Below are positions 8,833 through 16,616 of a stretch of DNA of 49,265 nt, one piece after another (position 1 is the first letter of the stretch; the number at the start of each line of letters is the position of its first letter). This DNA comes from Bradyrhizobium sp. NAS96.2 (lineage in GTDB: Bacteria; Pseudomonadota; Alphaproteobacteria; Rhizobiales; Xanthobacteraceae). Below the pieces are notes generated by a model. That model did no database searches and was not told the DNA's origin. It saw only the letters and a program-made list of their open reading frames with translations. The position numbers and the translations under genes were made by a program. The DNA lies in contig NZ_LGHK01000008.1 in assembly GCF_001908235.1 (NCBI RefSeq), positions 1-49,265 of the forward strand. The letters are read 5' to 3'.

Positions 8833-10458
8833 ATGGCCGATCTTCTGACCTTAAAGAAATTCGAGGCGTTGAGCCCCTTCGAGATCAAGGACGAGCTGAT
8901 CAATCTCGCGAAGACCAATTCGAAGCGGAGTCAGATGCCCTTCCTGAACGCCGGGCGAGGCAATCCGAACTGGGTTGCCACGACGCCGCGCGAAGGCTTT
9001 TTCCTACTGGGACAGTTCGCCATCACCGAGAGCAAGCGGGTGATGGAACACCCGGCGGGCATCGGCGGCATGCCGCAGGCAAACGGTATTGCCGGACGGT
9101 TCGAGGCCTGGCTCAAACAGCACAAGGACATGCCCGGCGCTGGTTTCCTGACCGAGATGCTGCCCTTTACGGTGCAGAAATTCGGCTTCGAGCCCGACGC
9201 CTTCGTCCACGAACTGGTCGATTCGATCATCGGCGACAACTACCCGGTGCCGGACCGCATGCTGGTGCACAACGAGAAGATCGTGCACGAATATCTGATG
9301 TGGGCGGTTTGCGGCGAGCCGCGGCCGGCCGGGAAGTTCGACATCTATGCGGTCGAGGGCGGCACGGCGGCGATGTGCTACCTCTTCAAGTCGCTGAAGG
9401 CCAATCGGCTGCTGGTTCCCGGCGATACGATTGCGCTGGCGACGCCGATTTTCACGCCCTACATCGAGATGACACACCTTGAGGACTACGACCTGAAGGT
9501 CGTTCAGATCAGGGCTCCGCAGGAAAACAAATTCCAGTTCACCGACGAGGAAATCAGGAAGCTGGAGGACCCGAAAATCAAGGCGTTCTTCGTCGTCAAT
9601 CCGTCGAACCCGCCGGGGATGGCGCTAAGCAAGGAGACGGTTGGCAAGTTGGCCAATCTGGTCAAGACCAAGCGCCCCGACCTGATGATCCTCACCGACG
9701 ACGTCTACGGAACTTTCGTGCATGGCTTCCGTTCGCTATTGGGCGAGCTTCCGCACAACACCATCGGCGTCTACTCCTATTCGAAGTATTTCGGCTGCAC
9801 GGGATGGCGTCTCGGCGCCATCGCCATTCACGAAGACAACATCTTCGACAAGAAGATCGCCAATCTTCCGGACGAGGCCGTGAAGGCGCTCGACAAGCGC
9901 TACGGGCCGCTCACGCTCGAACCGCGCAAGCTCAAGCTGATCGACCGCATCGTCGCCGACAGCCGCGACGTGGCGCTCAATCACACCGCGGGATTGTCGT
10001 TGCCGCAGCAGGTCATGATGAGCCTGTTCTCGCTCGCCGAGATGATGGACGTGAAGAAGGCCTACCAGGCCGCCTGCATGGAAATCGTCAACAAGCGCCT
10101 CTGGTCGCTGCTCGACGGCCTCGGACTGGCCGACAAGCTGACCCCGAATCCGAACTATGATGCCTACTACGGCCTGATCGATTTCGAGTTCTGGGCCCGA
10201 AAGAACATCGGCGACGATGCCGTCGAACATCTGAAGAAGAATGTCCACCCGCTGGACCTCGCATTCAGGCTGGCCGAAGCCCACGGGATCGTTCTGTTGA
10301 ACGGAGGCGGCTTCGACGCGCCCGAATGGTCACTTCGCGTGTCGCTCGCGAACCTGCCTGACGATGTCTATGACGATATCGGGCGAGGTGTTCGGACGAT
10401 CGCCAGGGGCTATCGTGACGTTTACGAAGCAGCGAAGGGTGGAGCCGCGAAGCGCTGA
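8833..10458 (+). CDS. asdA: Aspartate 4-decarboxylase
   Basis: PLP enzyme of fold type I converting L-aspartate to L-alanine and CO2, with side aminotransferase activity (EC 4.1.1.12). The protein is 541 residues, matching AsdA enzymes, which are longer than ordinary aminotransferases. The PLP lysine is K318 in the motif S-Y-S-K-Y-F-G-C-T-G-W-R-L-G, and the PLP-ring contacts N-P-S-N-P-P-G and D-D-V-Y are present upstream. ATG 8833 has GGAG 8 bases before it; the open frame continues far upstream but only into the promoter region. Decarboxylation uses an intracellular proton, so with the AspT antiporters it gives acid tolerance and a proton-motive force. A FixK-type box sits at 8720-8733. Confidence 0.93.
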   Translation: MADLLTLKKFEALSPFEIKDELINLAKTNSKRSQMPFLNAGRGNPNWVATTPREGFFLLGQFAITESKRVMEHPAGIGGMPQANGIAGRFEAWLKQHKDMPGAGFLTEMLPFTVQKFGFEPDAFVHELVDSIIGDNYPVPDRMLVHNEKIVHEYLMWAVCGEPRPAGKFDIYAVEGGTAAMCYLFKSLKANRLLVPGDTIALATPIFTPYIEMTHLEDYDLKVVQIRAPQENKFQFTDEEIRKLEDPKIKAFFVVNPSNPPGMALSKETVGKLANLVKTKRPDLMILTDDVYGTFVHGFRSLLGELPHNTIGVYSYSKYFGCTGWRLGAIAIHEDNIFDKKIANLPDEAVKALDKRYGPLTLEPRKLKLIDRIVADSRDVALNHTAGLSLPQQVMMSLFSLAEMMDVKKAYQAACMEIVNKRLWSLLDGLGLADKLTPNPNYDAYYGLIDFEFWARKNIGDDAVEHLKKNVHPLDLAFRLAEAHGIVLLNGGGFDAPEWSLRVSLANLPDDVYDDIGRGVRTIARGYRDVYEAAKGGAAKR

Positions 10459-10512
10459 CGGTGCATGTCCGCCCTTTGCCGTCAGGCTGGCCCCGGTATG
10501 CCGCTTCGATGC

Positions 10513-10537
10513 CCGGGCGACGGTTTCCGCCGCCCGG
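10513..10537. terminator. Hairpin between convergent asdA and usp
   Basis: An 11-bp stem with one mismatch around a TTT loop (CCGGGCGACGG ... CCGCCGCCCGG). It lies between the two convergent genes and could slow transcription from either side. No run of T follows, so intrinsic termination is uncertain. Confidence 0.4.
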
Positions 10538-10633
10538 ATCTGGCGTACCTCCATACGCGCGCGAATGGCCTTGCCGGTCGGAGCGATGTCATGAATCGCG
10601 CCGGACGTGTTTGCTTCCGGGCAACCTGCACGC

Positions 10634-11062
10634 TCACTGACAGACAAGCACGGGGGTCTTTGCTTGCGTCAGCACCTTGTTGGTCACGCTGCCGACGAGA
10701 AGGGCGGAGAGCCCGCTACGTCCGTGCGACGACATGGCAATGAGGTCGCAGCCCTTGTCCTTGGCTGCTGCGATGATGGCTTGATCAGGTCGCCCGCTCT
10801 CCACCAGGCTCGTCTCGCAGGCAACGCCGGCCTCTTTGGCCGCTTGTGCGGCGCGATCCAGCGCGCCCGTGGCCTCTTCTTTGCGAATCTGGGTGTATCT
10901 CGCGAGCAATTCACGGTACTGCCCTCCTATCTCGGAGAGCGGTTCCACAACGAAGATGACCGATGCTTTGGCGCCGAGGGATTTTGCCAGCGCCAGCCCA
11001 TGCCTGAGCCCATGTTCCGCCAGCTCCGACCCGTCTGTCGGAATGAGAATGTGCCGGTACAT
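10634..11062 (-). CDS. Universal stress protein (UspA family)
   Basis: Small cytoplasmic Usp-fold protein of 142 residues, the usual single-domain length. It begins with the strand H-I-L-I-P-T-D-G-S-E and carries the ATP-binding signature G-R-S-G followed by nine residues and G-S (G-R-S-G-L-S-A-L-L-V-G-S), so it is probably an ATP-binding type. The ATG at 11062 follows GGGAGG; the longer open frame to 11107 is less likely. It converges on asdA. A FixK-type box lies about 84 bases upstream, consistent with Usp genes being induced under oxygen limitation in many bacteria. Confidence 0.9.
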   Translation of the reverse strand: MYRHILIPTDGSELAEHGLRHGLALAKSLGAKASVIFVVEPLSEIGGQYRELLARYTQIRKEEATGALDRAAQAAKEAGVACETSLVESGRPDQAIIAAAKDKGCDLIAMSSHGRSGLSALLVGSVTNKVLTQAKTPVLVCQ

Positions 11063-11139
11063 GCCTTGACCTCCCGATTGTCTGGATGACTTATCGCTGT
11101 CCACCAAATGTAGGCTGAGCTTCCGCTTCGGATCTGGTC

Positions 11140-11153
11140 TTGAGATAGATCAA
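11140..11153. promoter_or_regulatory. FNR/FixK-type box (usp)
   Basis: TTGAGATAGATCAA: one mismatch, identical to the box at 3042-3055. Centre about 84 bases before the usp start. Confidence 0.6.
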
Positions 11154-11246
11154 TCGATTGCCCGGCGCGCGGCCGCCGGATACCCCCCAATCGACGTGAA
11201 GCCAAAGCAACTCCGATCGCCAAATCATGCAGATCGGCTCGCACGC

Positions 11247-11260
11247 TTGATCTAGATCAT
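11247..11260. promoter_or_regulatory. FNR/FixK-type box (gene at 11340)
   Basis: TTGATCTAGATCAT: only the last base departs from the consensus. Centre about 86 bases before the start at 11340. Confidence 0.58.
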
Positions 11261-11339
11261 GGTCCACGCGGGAGTTTCGTAGCGAGATTTCGATGACGAA
11301 GGTTCGCGAGCCATTCCGGTCTCGCATCAGAGCGGGCGC

Positions 11340-11609
11340 ATGCAGATGTGGGTGCTGATGTATGTGTTCTCCTATTCGGTTAACCCGGCTGCCACGAGCG
11401 ACAAGGCCGAATGGAGGCTCCTGCCAACCGTGGTCTTTCAGGAGTTCACAAGTGAGGAGCGATGCCGCACCGCCAAGGCTACACTCGAGGGCAGTCTGAA
11501 GGAGGCTGGAGCCAGGCTAAGAAGCGGCATGGAAGACTTGAAAAGCATCGGCAAGGCCGATCCGGCGCAGATCATCATTGCCTACAATGTGGAATGTCTT
11601 CCGAAGTAG
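11340..11609 (+). CDS. Uncharacterised 89-aa protein
   Basis: Not recognised. The first about 20 residues are hydrophobic (M-W-V-L-M-Y-V-F-S-Y) but lack a basic start, so a signal peptide is doubtful. The remainder is soluble-looking, with two cysteines (one in E-E-R-C-R-T, one near the C-terminus in V-E-C-L-P-K) that could form a disulfide in the periplasm. It is divergent from the universal stress gene, each with its own FixK-type box, which argues that it is a real gene in the same regulon. Confidence 0.55.
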   Translation: MQMWVLMYVFSYSVNPAATSDKAEWRLLPTVVFQEFTSEERCRTAKATLEGSLKEAGARLRSGMEDLKSIGKADPAQIIIAYNVECLPK

Positions 11610-11640
11610 ATTCGGGAATTGAAGCAAGCGGAGCCCGAGT

Positions 11641-12072
11641 TCACCTCAGCGAAATCGTAAGTCCGCCCAGATTGGCGGCAAATTCCAATCCTGCTTTCGG
11701 TCCCTTGAGCACCAGCACCACGCCATGTTCATTTCGCAGGCTTACCCCGCCAGCGCCAGCGGCCCATGCACCGCCTGCTCCGACCAGCGCGTAGCTGCCC
11801 GCGAAATCGTTGACCTCCCGGATGCCCGAAGCGGTCCCTTCCAGCCAGCTCACCGAGGTGCCGGCGGATACGCCGAGACTGAAGCCTGACGCGATGAACG
11901 GATAGTGCCGACCGCGGTAGATCAGCGTGCCGGTCCCGCCGCCGCCACCCACGATGAGGGCCGCCTTCACGAACTTGACCTGGACGTGGCCCGTCGCCTG
12001 CGCGAAGCACGGTGCGATCAGCAGGACCATCGCGACAAGCGCCAGTATAACGGGACGAATGCCTCGCATCAT
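11641..12072 (-). CDS. Secreted glycine-rich protein, paralogue 1
   Basis: Exported protein of 143 residues with a clear signal peptide ending near A-P-C-F-A-Q-A. The mature part alternates short hydrophobic strands with glycine turns and contains R-G-R-H-Y-P-F followed by S-G-F-S-L-G-V-S-A-G. The same pattern (G-K-H-Y-P-F ... S-G-M-S-V-G) recurs in the gene at 19765-20199, so the two are paralogues. I cannot assign a Pfam family with confidence; it looks like a beta-rich envelope protein. The start at 12072 follows GAGAGGGG. It is 11 bases after DUF2950 and probably the last gene of the DUF3300-DUF2950 operon. Confidence 0.7.
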   Translation of the reverse strand: MMRGIRPVILALVAMVLLIAPCFAQATGHVQVKFVKAALIVGGGGGTGTLIYRGRHYPFIASGFSLGVSAGTSVSWLEGTASGIREVNDFAGSYALVGAGGAWAAGAGGVSLRNEHGVVLVLKGPKAGLEFAANLGGLTISLR

Positions 12073-12083
12073 TGCAGCCCCTC

Positions 12084-13016
12084 TCACGGATTCGTAGGAT
12101 CCACCTTCTTCCAGGTGTGATCCGGATCGAACACGATCATGCGCTTGGCGAGGAAATCGGTGCGTGAGCCGAGATCCTTCTGGTAGACAGTGCCTGCGTG
12201 GTTGACCAGGAAGGTCATGACGCCGGAATTGCCGTACTCCGCTGGATAGGCGACCAGCGCGAAGCCGCCGATCATCTTGCCCTTCACGACATAGTTCAGC
12301 GCGCCCCCGGGAGCGTCGGAGCCCTGCGCCTTCAGGATGCGATAGTAGTATCCGTGGTACGGCTCGGCCTGCTCGCCGACCTTGTAGCCTTCCGCCGCGG
12401 CCTGGGCCGCGAGTTCACCGAGCGGGCTCGGATCCTTGTCGTCACGCCAGAACAATCCGTCGGTCTTGCCCGGCCTGCTGACGATGCGCTGGGCATAGGT
12501 GCCGACGCCCTCGCCGCGATCCTTCTCGGCGTACTCGTTCTGGGCGTCGACATAGGCCAGACAGGTCTGGATAGCAGCCAGCTCGTTGCGGCCGATCCGG
12601 CGGTAGAGGATTTCGCGCCGGCCCGCGGATGCATCGAAGCTCCAGCCGTCGGCGTTGTTGACGAGCGGGATCGGGAACGGGAAATCGTCCGTCCCCAGAA
12701 TCAGGATGGCCTTCTTGTTGCCGTCGGCCTTGATCGAATGCCTGGCGTCGTAGGCTGAAAGAAAGCTCTGTCGCGCATTGGCGTCGGCGACATCGTCGCC
12801 GGACTCGATGATGTCGGTGGCATCGCGGCCCAACACCTTCAGCATGGCCCGGCTCGTGCCGGTCTTGACGGCAGTTGCCAGGGCCGACGCCGCGTCTTCA
12901 GGGTTGGGGAAGCCCTGCTGGGCACGAGCCGGAGACAGCAGCATGGCGAGCGCCGTTGCCGCAGCCATGCTGACGGAAGCAATACGATTCAACGGCGAGT
13001 ACGAAGAGCCTGTCAT
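12084..13016 (-). CDS. DUF2950 family secreted protein
   Basis: 310-residue exported protein of the DUF2950 family, function unknown. A signal peptide spans about residues 1-32 (ending A-R-A-Q). The mature part has the family features: an early F-P-x-P-E-x-A-A segment, aspartate-rich strands, and near the C-terminus G-x-x-L-N-Y-V-V-K-G-K-M-I-G-G-F-A and T-F-L-V-N-H-A-G-T-V-Y-Q-K-D-L-G. Its start overlaps the stop of the DUF3300 gene by 4 bases, indicating translational coupling. DUF2950 and DUF3300 genes occur side by side in many proteobacteria, so a shared envelope role is likely. Confidence 0.88.
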   Translation of the reverse strand: MTGSSYSPLNRIASVSMAAATALAMLLSPARAQQGFPNPEDAASALATAVKTGTSRAMLKVLGRDATDIIESGDDVADANARQSFLSAYDARHSIKADGNKKAILILGTDDFPFPIPLVNNADGWSFDASAGRREILYRRIGRNELAAIQTCLAYVDAQNEYAEKDRGEGVGTYAQRIVSRPGKTDGLFWRDDKDPSPLGELAAQAAAEGYKVGEQAEPYHGYYYRILKAQGSDAPGGALNYVVKGKMIGGFALVAYPAEYGNSGVMTFLVNHAGTVYQKDLGSRTDFLAKRMIVFDPDHTWKKVDPTNP

Positions 13017-14692
13017 CGTGATGCCTCCGACGGAAATGGAATCCTTGCGCCGGCGGCAAGCCAGTCGTGGTAGCTGCGGAACTTGATCCCGAGCTTGTCG
13101 TAATAGACCCTGAGATAGCCGTCGGTGCCGCGCGTCACCGCCGTTGGCATGACCTGCTCGACCTCCTGCGCCATCACGCCGACATAGGCCTTGCTGCTGC
13201 CGAGATAGCTGAAGCGGTAGTAGCCAAGGCCGTTGGCGACATACCCAAGCAGCTCGATATCGTGCTTGAGCGCAATGTCGGAACGTCGGCCACCGCCGCC
13301 GCCACGGAAGCCACCACCTCCGCCACCACCGCGGAAGCCGCCTCCGCCGCCACGGCCGGCGAAACTTGCGCCGCCGCCGCGCGGCATGCTGGCCATACTT
13401 GATCGCCCGCGCGCCGACGCCGCCGCAGCTGCCCGTCCAGAAGACACGTTCATGGCGCCGCCGCGATTGCCGCCGCCACGATTCGCCGCAGCTGCGCGGT
13501 TACCGGCACTGCCGCGGTTGGCGGCCTTGGCGCGATCGCCTCCGCCCTTGGCCCGGTTGCCGGCGCCTGCGCGATCGCCACCCTTGGCGCGATCGCCCGC
13601 ACCGGCACGGTCGCCACCTCTGCCACGATCGCCAGCGCGGTCGCCTCCACGATCTCCGGCGCGATCACCTGCACGATCGCCGCCCCGGTCCCCTGCGCGA
13701 TCTGCGCCCTGGCGATCGCCGCCGGGATTGAGGACCTGCTGACCGTCGCGGCCGCGATAATTCATCCGGTCGCTGACACCGGCTCGGTTGTTGTTGCCGC
13801 CGAAGCGCTGCTGGACGTTGCTGTTGTTGTAGCGAACGCCCTGGCGATGCGCCGAATTATGCTGCCAGCCGTTTGCGATGTTGGTGGTCCGGTGATTGAC
13901 ATAGACGTTGCGATTGCCCCAGTTGAAGCCGCCGCCCCAGTAATTGCCCCAGCGTCCGATTGCCCATCCCGCGCCGAAAGCAAGGCCTGCCGCGACGACA
14001 CCGGCACCGATATAGGAGGGATAGCCGAAATAGTACGGCGGGTAGGCAGCATAGGGCCACGCACCGTAGACCGTGGCCGGATCGTAATAGGGTACATAGA
14101 CCGTGTTCGGATCGGTCTGCTCGATGACGATGACCTGCTTGTTCTCCTGGGTCTGGACGCTGACCTTCTGCTGCTTGGTCGTCACCAGCTTGTTGTTGGC
14201 CTGCGCCTTGCTGCGCAGCCGCTGGATCGCATCCATGACATCGGGCTGCTGGGCCAGCACGGCATCGCCTAGATTCTTCGTCCAATCGATCTTGTCGCTC
14301 ATCATCGCGAGCACGTCAGCGGTGCTTGCGAGTGCCTTGACGCTGTCATCCCAGGCCTGCTTGTCGACCTCGGTCTTCAACGCGTCTCCTTTCAGGCTCT
14401 TGCGCTCCTTCAGCCATCGATCGGCCTGCACCACCTCAAGCGGATAGGTCGATGCCGCCAGCACGTTGGCCAGCAGCGAGTCCGGATAGAGCGCGATGGG
14501 TGCAACCAGCGCTTCCAGCTGTTCGGGCTTCAGCAGTTGATCGGCCGGTTGTGTCGCCGCCGCGGCCGGCTGACTGGCCTGAGCGGGCTGACTGGTTTGG
14601 GCTGGCGGCTTGTCAGCCGTCTGCGCGAATGCGGCGACCGACGTCATCGACACCAGCACGACCGCGAGCAGCGTCTTGCCCCAACGGACCAT
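13013..14692 (-). CDS. DUF3300 protein with C-terminal S74-like domain
   Basis: Exported 559-residue protein. After a signal peptide and an A/P/Q-rich linker comes DUF3300 (about residues 55-250: L-V-A-P-I-A-L-Y-P-D-S-L-L, then Y-V-P-Y-Y-D-P-A-T-V-Y-G-A-W). A low-complexity stretch of G-D-R/A-G-D-R repeats and polyglycine follows. The last about 85 residues resemble the S74 intramolecular-chaperone domain of phage tail spikes: S-D-I-A-L-K-H-D-I keeps the Ser and Lys of the autocleavage dyad, followed by G-V-M-A-Q-E-V and D-G-Y-L-R-V-Y-Y-D. The start at 14692 follows GGAGG; a longer frame to 14713 exists. A perfect FixK-type box lies 57 bases upstream. Self-cleavage is an inference. Confidence 0.85.
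   Translation of the reverse strand: MVRWGKTLLAVVLVSMTSVAAFAQTADKPPAQTSQPAQASQPAAAATQPADQLLKPEQLEALVAPIALYPDSLLANVLAASTYPLEVVQADRWLKERKSLKGDALKTEVDKQAWDDSVKALASTADVLAMMSDKIDWTKNLGDAVLAQQPDVMDAIQRLRSKAQANNKLVTTKQQKVSVQTQENKQVIVIEQTDPNTVYVPYYDPATVYGAWPYAAYPPYYFGYPSYIGAGVVAAGLAFGAGWAIGRWGNYWGGGFNWGNRNVYVNHRTTNIANGWQHNSAHRQGVRYNNSNVQQRFGGNNNRAGVSDRMNYRGRDGQQVLNPGGDRQGADRAGDRGGDRAGDRAGDRGGDRAGDRGRGGDRAGAGDRAKGGDRAGAGNRAKGGGDRAKAANRGSAGNRAAAANRGGGNRGGAMNVSSGRAAAAASARGRSSMASMPRGGGASFAGRGGGGGFRGGGGGGGFRGGGGGRRSDIALKHDIELLGYVANGLGYYRFSYLGSSKAYVGVMAQEVEQVMPTAVTRGTDGYLRVYYDKLGIKFRSYHDWLAAGARIPFPSEASR
13500..13725 (-). repeat. Low-complexity GDR/AGD coding repeats
   Basis: In-frame short repeats (G-D-R-A-G-D-R-G and variants) inside the DUF3300 gene, built from recurring GCGATCGCC-like units. 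They encode a flexible arginine/glycine/aspartate-rich linker and are not a CRISPR or DNA-level repeat system. Confidence 0.7.
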
Positions 14693-14748
14693 CGCGACCT
14701 CCATCGACACCAACGGCCGACAGCATCGGCTACGGCCATGCCCCCTCT

Positions 14749-14762
14749 TTGATCGAGATCAA
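14749..14762. promoter_or_regulatory. FNR/FixK-type box, perfect (DUF3300 operon)
   Basis: TTGATCGAGATCAA matches both half-sites exactly. Centre about 63 bases before the DUF3300 start. Confidence 0.7.
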
Positions 14763-14779
14763 GGAAAATGTCCGTCCAC

Positions 14780-16105
14780 TCAGCTTCCGATCTGGCCCGG
14801 CTGCTGCGACGCGAGATGGATGCGGCGATCATGGATCAGGTTCTCGAGCCGATGAGCGGCAACGTTGACTGCCGTCACCGCGCGCTCGGCCTTGTCGTCC
14901 GCGACCGGCTGCTCGCGCTGCGTACGCAGCAACTGGTCGATTTCGTGTTCGATCTCTTCCAGTTCCGCCTCATGCCCGGCCGCCCGAATGCGAGGCCCCA
15001 GCGCATAGAGCGTATCGAGCGCCTCCTTGCGGCTCGGTGCCTCAGCAGACCGGAGGAATTTCCACGCCGCCGCGAGCACAGACGCAAGGGCGCCTGCAAT
15101 CATCGGCGTCAGGAAGATCGCATTGCCCCATTGGTCGAGAAAACTCTCCCTGGTTCCCTCATAGACCGCCGCCGCGCCGGGATGCACGGGGATGTAGGCG
15201 CCCGCGTCGGTATCGGGCGTTGCGATCTGCGAGAGCGCCGGCAGTTCGGCAAGCAAATCCCGCCGCGCATTCATGATCGACTGCGTCAGGTCTCCGATCA
15301 GATCATTCCCGAGCTTCTTCTGCGCTACCAGATAGAACGACGTCTGCAACGTGGTCAGATCGTCAGAAGGAATCGGCGGCGAGCCACGCAAGGTTCCCTT
15401 CGGTACATCGAAGCTTTCATAGGCGCGCTCCTTTTCGGCGATCGCGCCGGCGGACTCGATGGCGATCATCACCGGGCCGGCCCGCGTAGTGTGCGGGAAG
15501 ACATTGCGCAGCAGCGCAAGATATTTCTCGGTCAGGGGCATCGCGAGCAGGATCGCCCGCACGTCCTTGGCCTCGAGCGCCCGGCGCGCGTCCGCGGGGG
15601 CAAGCGGCTTGAACGTCACCCCTGCGCGCGTCAGATCGTATTCGTCGGTCAGCACCTTGATCAGCTTCTGATTGGCCTCGGCGCCGATCACACCGATCGT
15701 GGTGCGCTTCAGCTCCGCAACATCGGATATCGACGTGCCGGGCGGCGCAACCATCAGCACGGTGGCGTGGGCCAATACGATGACGGCCTGGGCCTGCGAG
15801 AGATCACCGACATCGCCACGGACGACGGCAAGGTCGACCTTTCCGGACGCGAAGGCCGTCGCGGACTCGAGCGGTCCCGGGGTCTGGACCAGGCTGAGGC
15901 GGACCGGCGCTTTCGACTGTACGAACTTTGCGGCGATCGCCGACACCAGCCTGCCGGCTTCGCCATCCAGCGAACCCACTGCGATCGTCAAGGTGGTCGG
16001 CCGCTCATACCAGCGGTAGCCCAACAGGCTGGCGCCGCCTGCCAAAAGGACAAGCCCAACCACAAGGGCGATGCGCAATGACCTCGGCAACCTGCTCGGA
16101 TCCAC
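14780..16105 (-). CDS. TAXI-family TRAP-type solute-binding protein
   Basis: 441-residue member of the TAXI/NMT1-like periplasmic binding family. It is membrane-anchored: a hydrophobic segment at about residues 10-30 precedes the binding domain (T-L-T-I-A-V-G-S-L-D-G start, about 35-320), a second hydrophobic segment follows at about 325-350, and the last about 80 residues are charged and helical, presumably cytoplasmic. No TRAP membrane subunits are adjacent, so it may act as a sensor or scaffold rather than a transporter subunit. It follows the 137-aa gene by 73 bases on the same strand, and may belong to the transcript starting at 18264. Confidence 0.82.
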   Translation of the reverse strand: MDPSRLPRSLRIALVVGLVLLAGGASLLGYRWYERPTTLTIAVGSLDGEAGRLVSAIAAKFVQSKAPVRLSLVQTPGPLESATAFASGKVDLAVVRGDVGDLSQAQAVIVLAHATVLMVAPPGTSISDVAELKRTTIGVIGAEANQKLIKVLTDEYDLTRAGVTFKPLAPADARRALEAKDVRAILLAMPLTEKYLALLRNVFPHTTRAGPVMIAIESAGAIAEKERAYESFDVPKGTLRGSPPIPSDDLTTLQTSFYLVAQKKLGNDLIGDLTQSIMNARRDLLAELPALSQIATPDTDAGAYIPVHPGAAAVYEGTRESFLDQWGNAIFLTPMIAGALASVLAAAWKFLRSAEAPSRKEALDTLYALGPRIRAAGHEAELEEIEHEIDQLLRTQREQPVADDKAERAVTAVNVAAHRLENLIHDRRIHLASQQPGQIGS

Positions 16106-16178
16106 GTCGCGTCACCCAATCGGTTCGGCATCAGCCAACAACGGTCTTACAGGCCTGAGCCGGTGCGGGAGCCAGAGG

Positions 16179-16592
16179 CTAGATCTTGCACCGATGATAG
16201 TTGACCTCCATCCCCTCGATGCCCGGGAACTGGCGCGTAATCGTATCGTCGTCGACGGCCTTCAGGAAGAACTGCACATTCGACACCATGATTCCAGACG
16301 CACAACCGACGATGATGTTGATATTCAGGCCATCGTCCTTGCGCGATTTGATCTTGCAGTTCTCGAACTTGCCGCGGAGGCGATCGGGCTCGGCGATAAA
16401 TCCACCGCCATAGACGCCCGAGAAGTTCGAGAAGGTCAGCTGGTTCGCTCTGCCTTTGTGCACGAACACTTTTCGGCATTGCTCGGCACTTGTCGCCCAG
16501 GCGCCTGTGAGATCGAAGGCGAGCGCATGATCCGGTAGCGCGAAGATCATACCCGTCACCACGATTGCGCGAAACTTGCCATCCAGATTCAT
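16179..16592 (-). CDS. Uncharacterised secreted 137-aa protein
   Basis: Not recognised. A signal peptide is likely, ending near D-H-A-L-A-F. The mature part begins L-T-G-A-W-A-T and has four cysteines (in E-Q-C-R-K, F-E-N-C-K, V-G-C-A-S, Y-H-R-C-K), consistent with two disulfides in the periplasm. It lies 24 bases downstream of the HlyD-like gene on the same strand, so it is probably co-transcribed with it. Confidence 0.65.
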   Translation of the reverse strand: MNLDGKFRAIVVTGMIFALPDHALAFDLTGAWATSAEQCRKVFVHKGRANQLTFSNFSGVYGGGFIAEPDRLRGKFENCKIKSRKDDGLNINIIVGCASGIMVSNVQFFLKAVDDDTITRQFPGIEGMEVNYHRCKI

Positions 16593-16616
16593 CTGCTGCC
16601 TCCCTGTTCGCGCCCG

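Noticed and set aside
13500..13725. Regular short repeats that could suggest a CRISPR array
   Set aside because: They lie in frame within the DUF3300 gene, are too short and lack spacers.
14768..16081. Long forward ORF opposite the TAXI gene
   Set aside because: Arginine-rich shadow; the reverse frame has the full binding-protein pattern.
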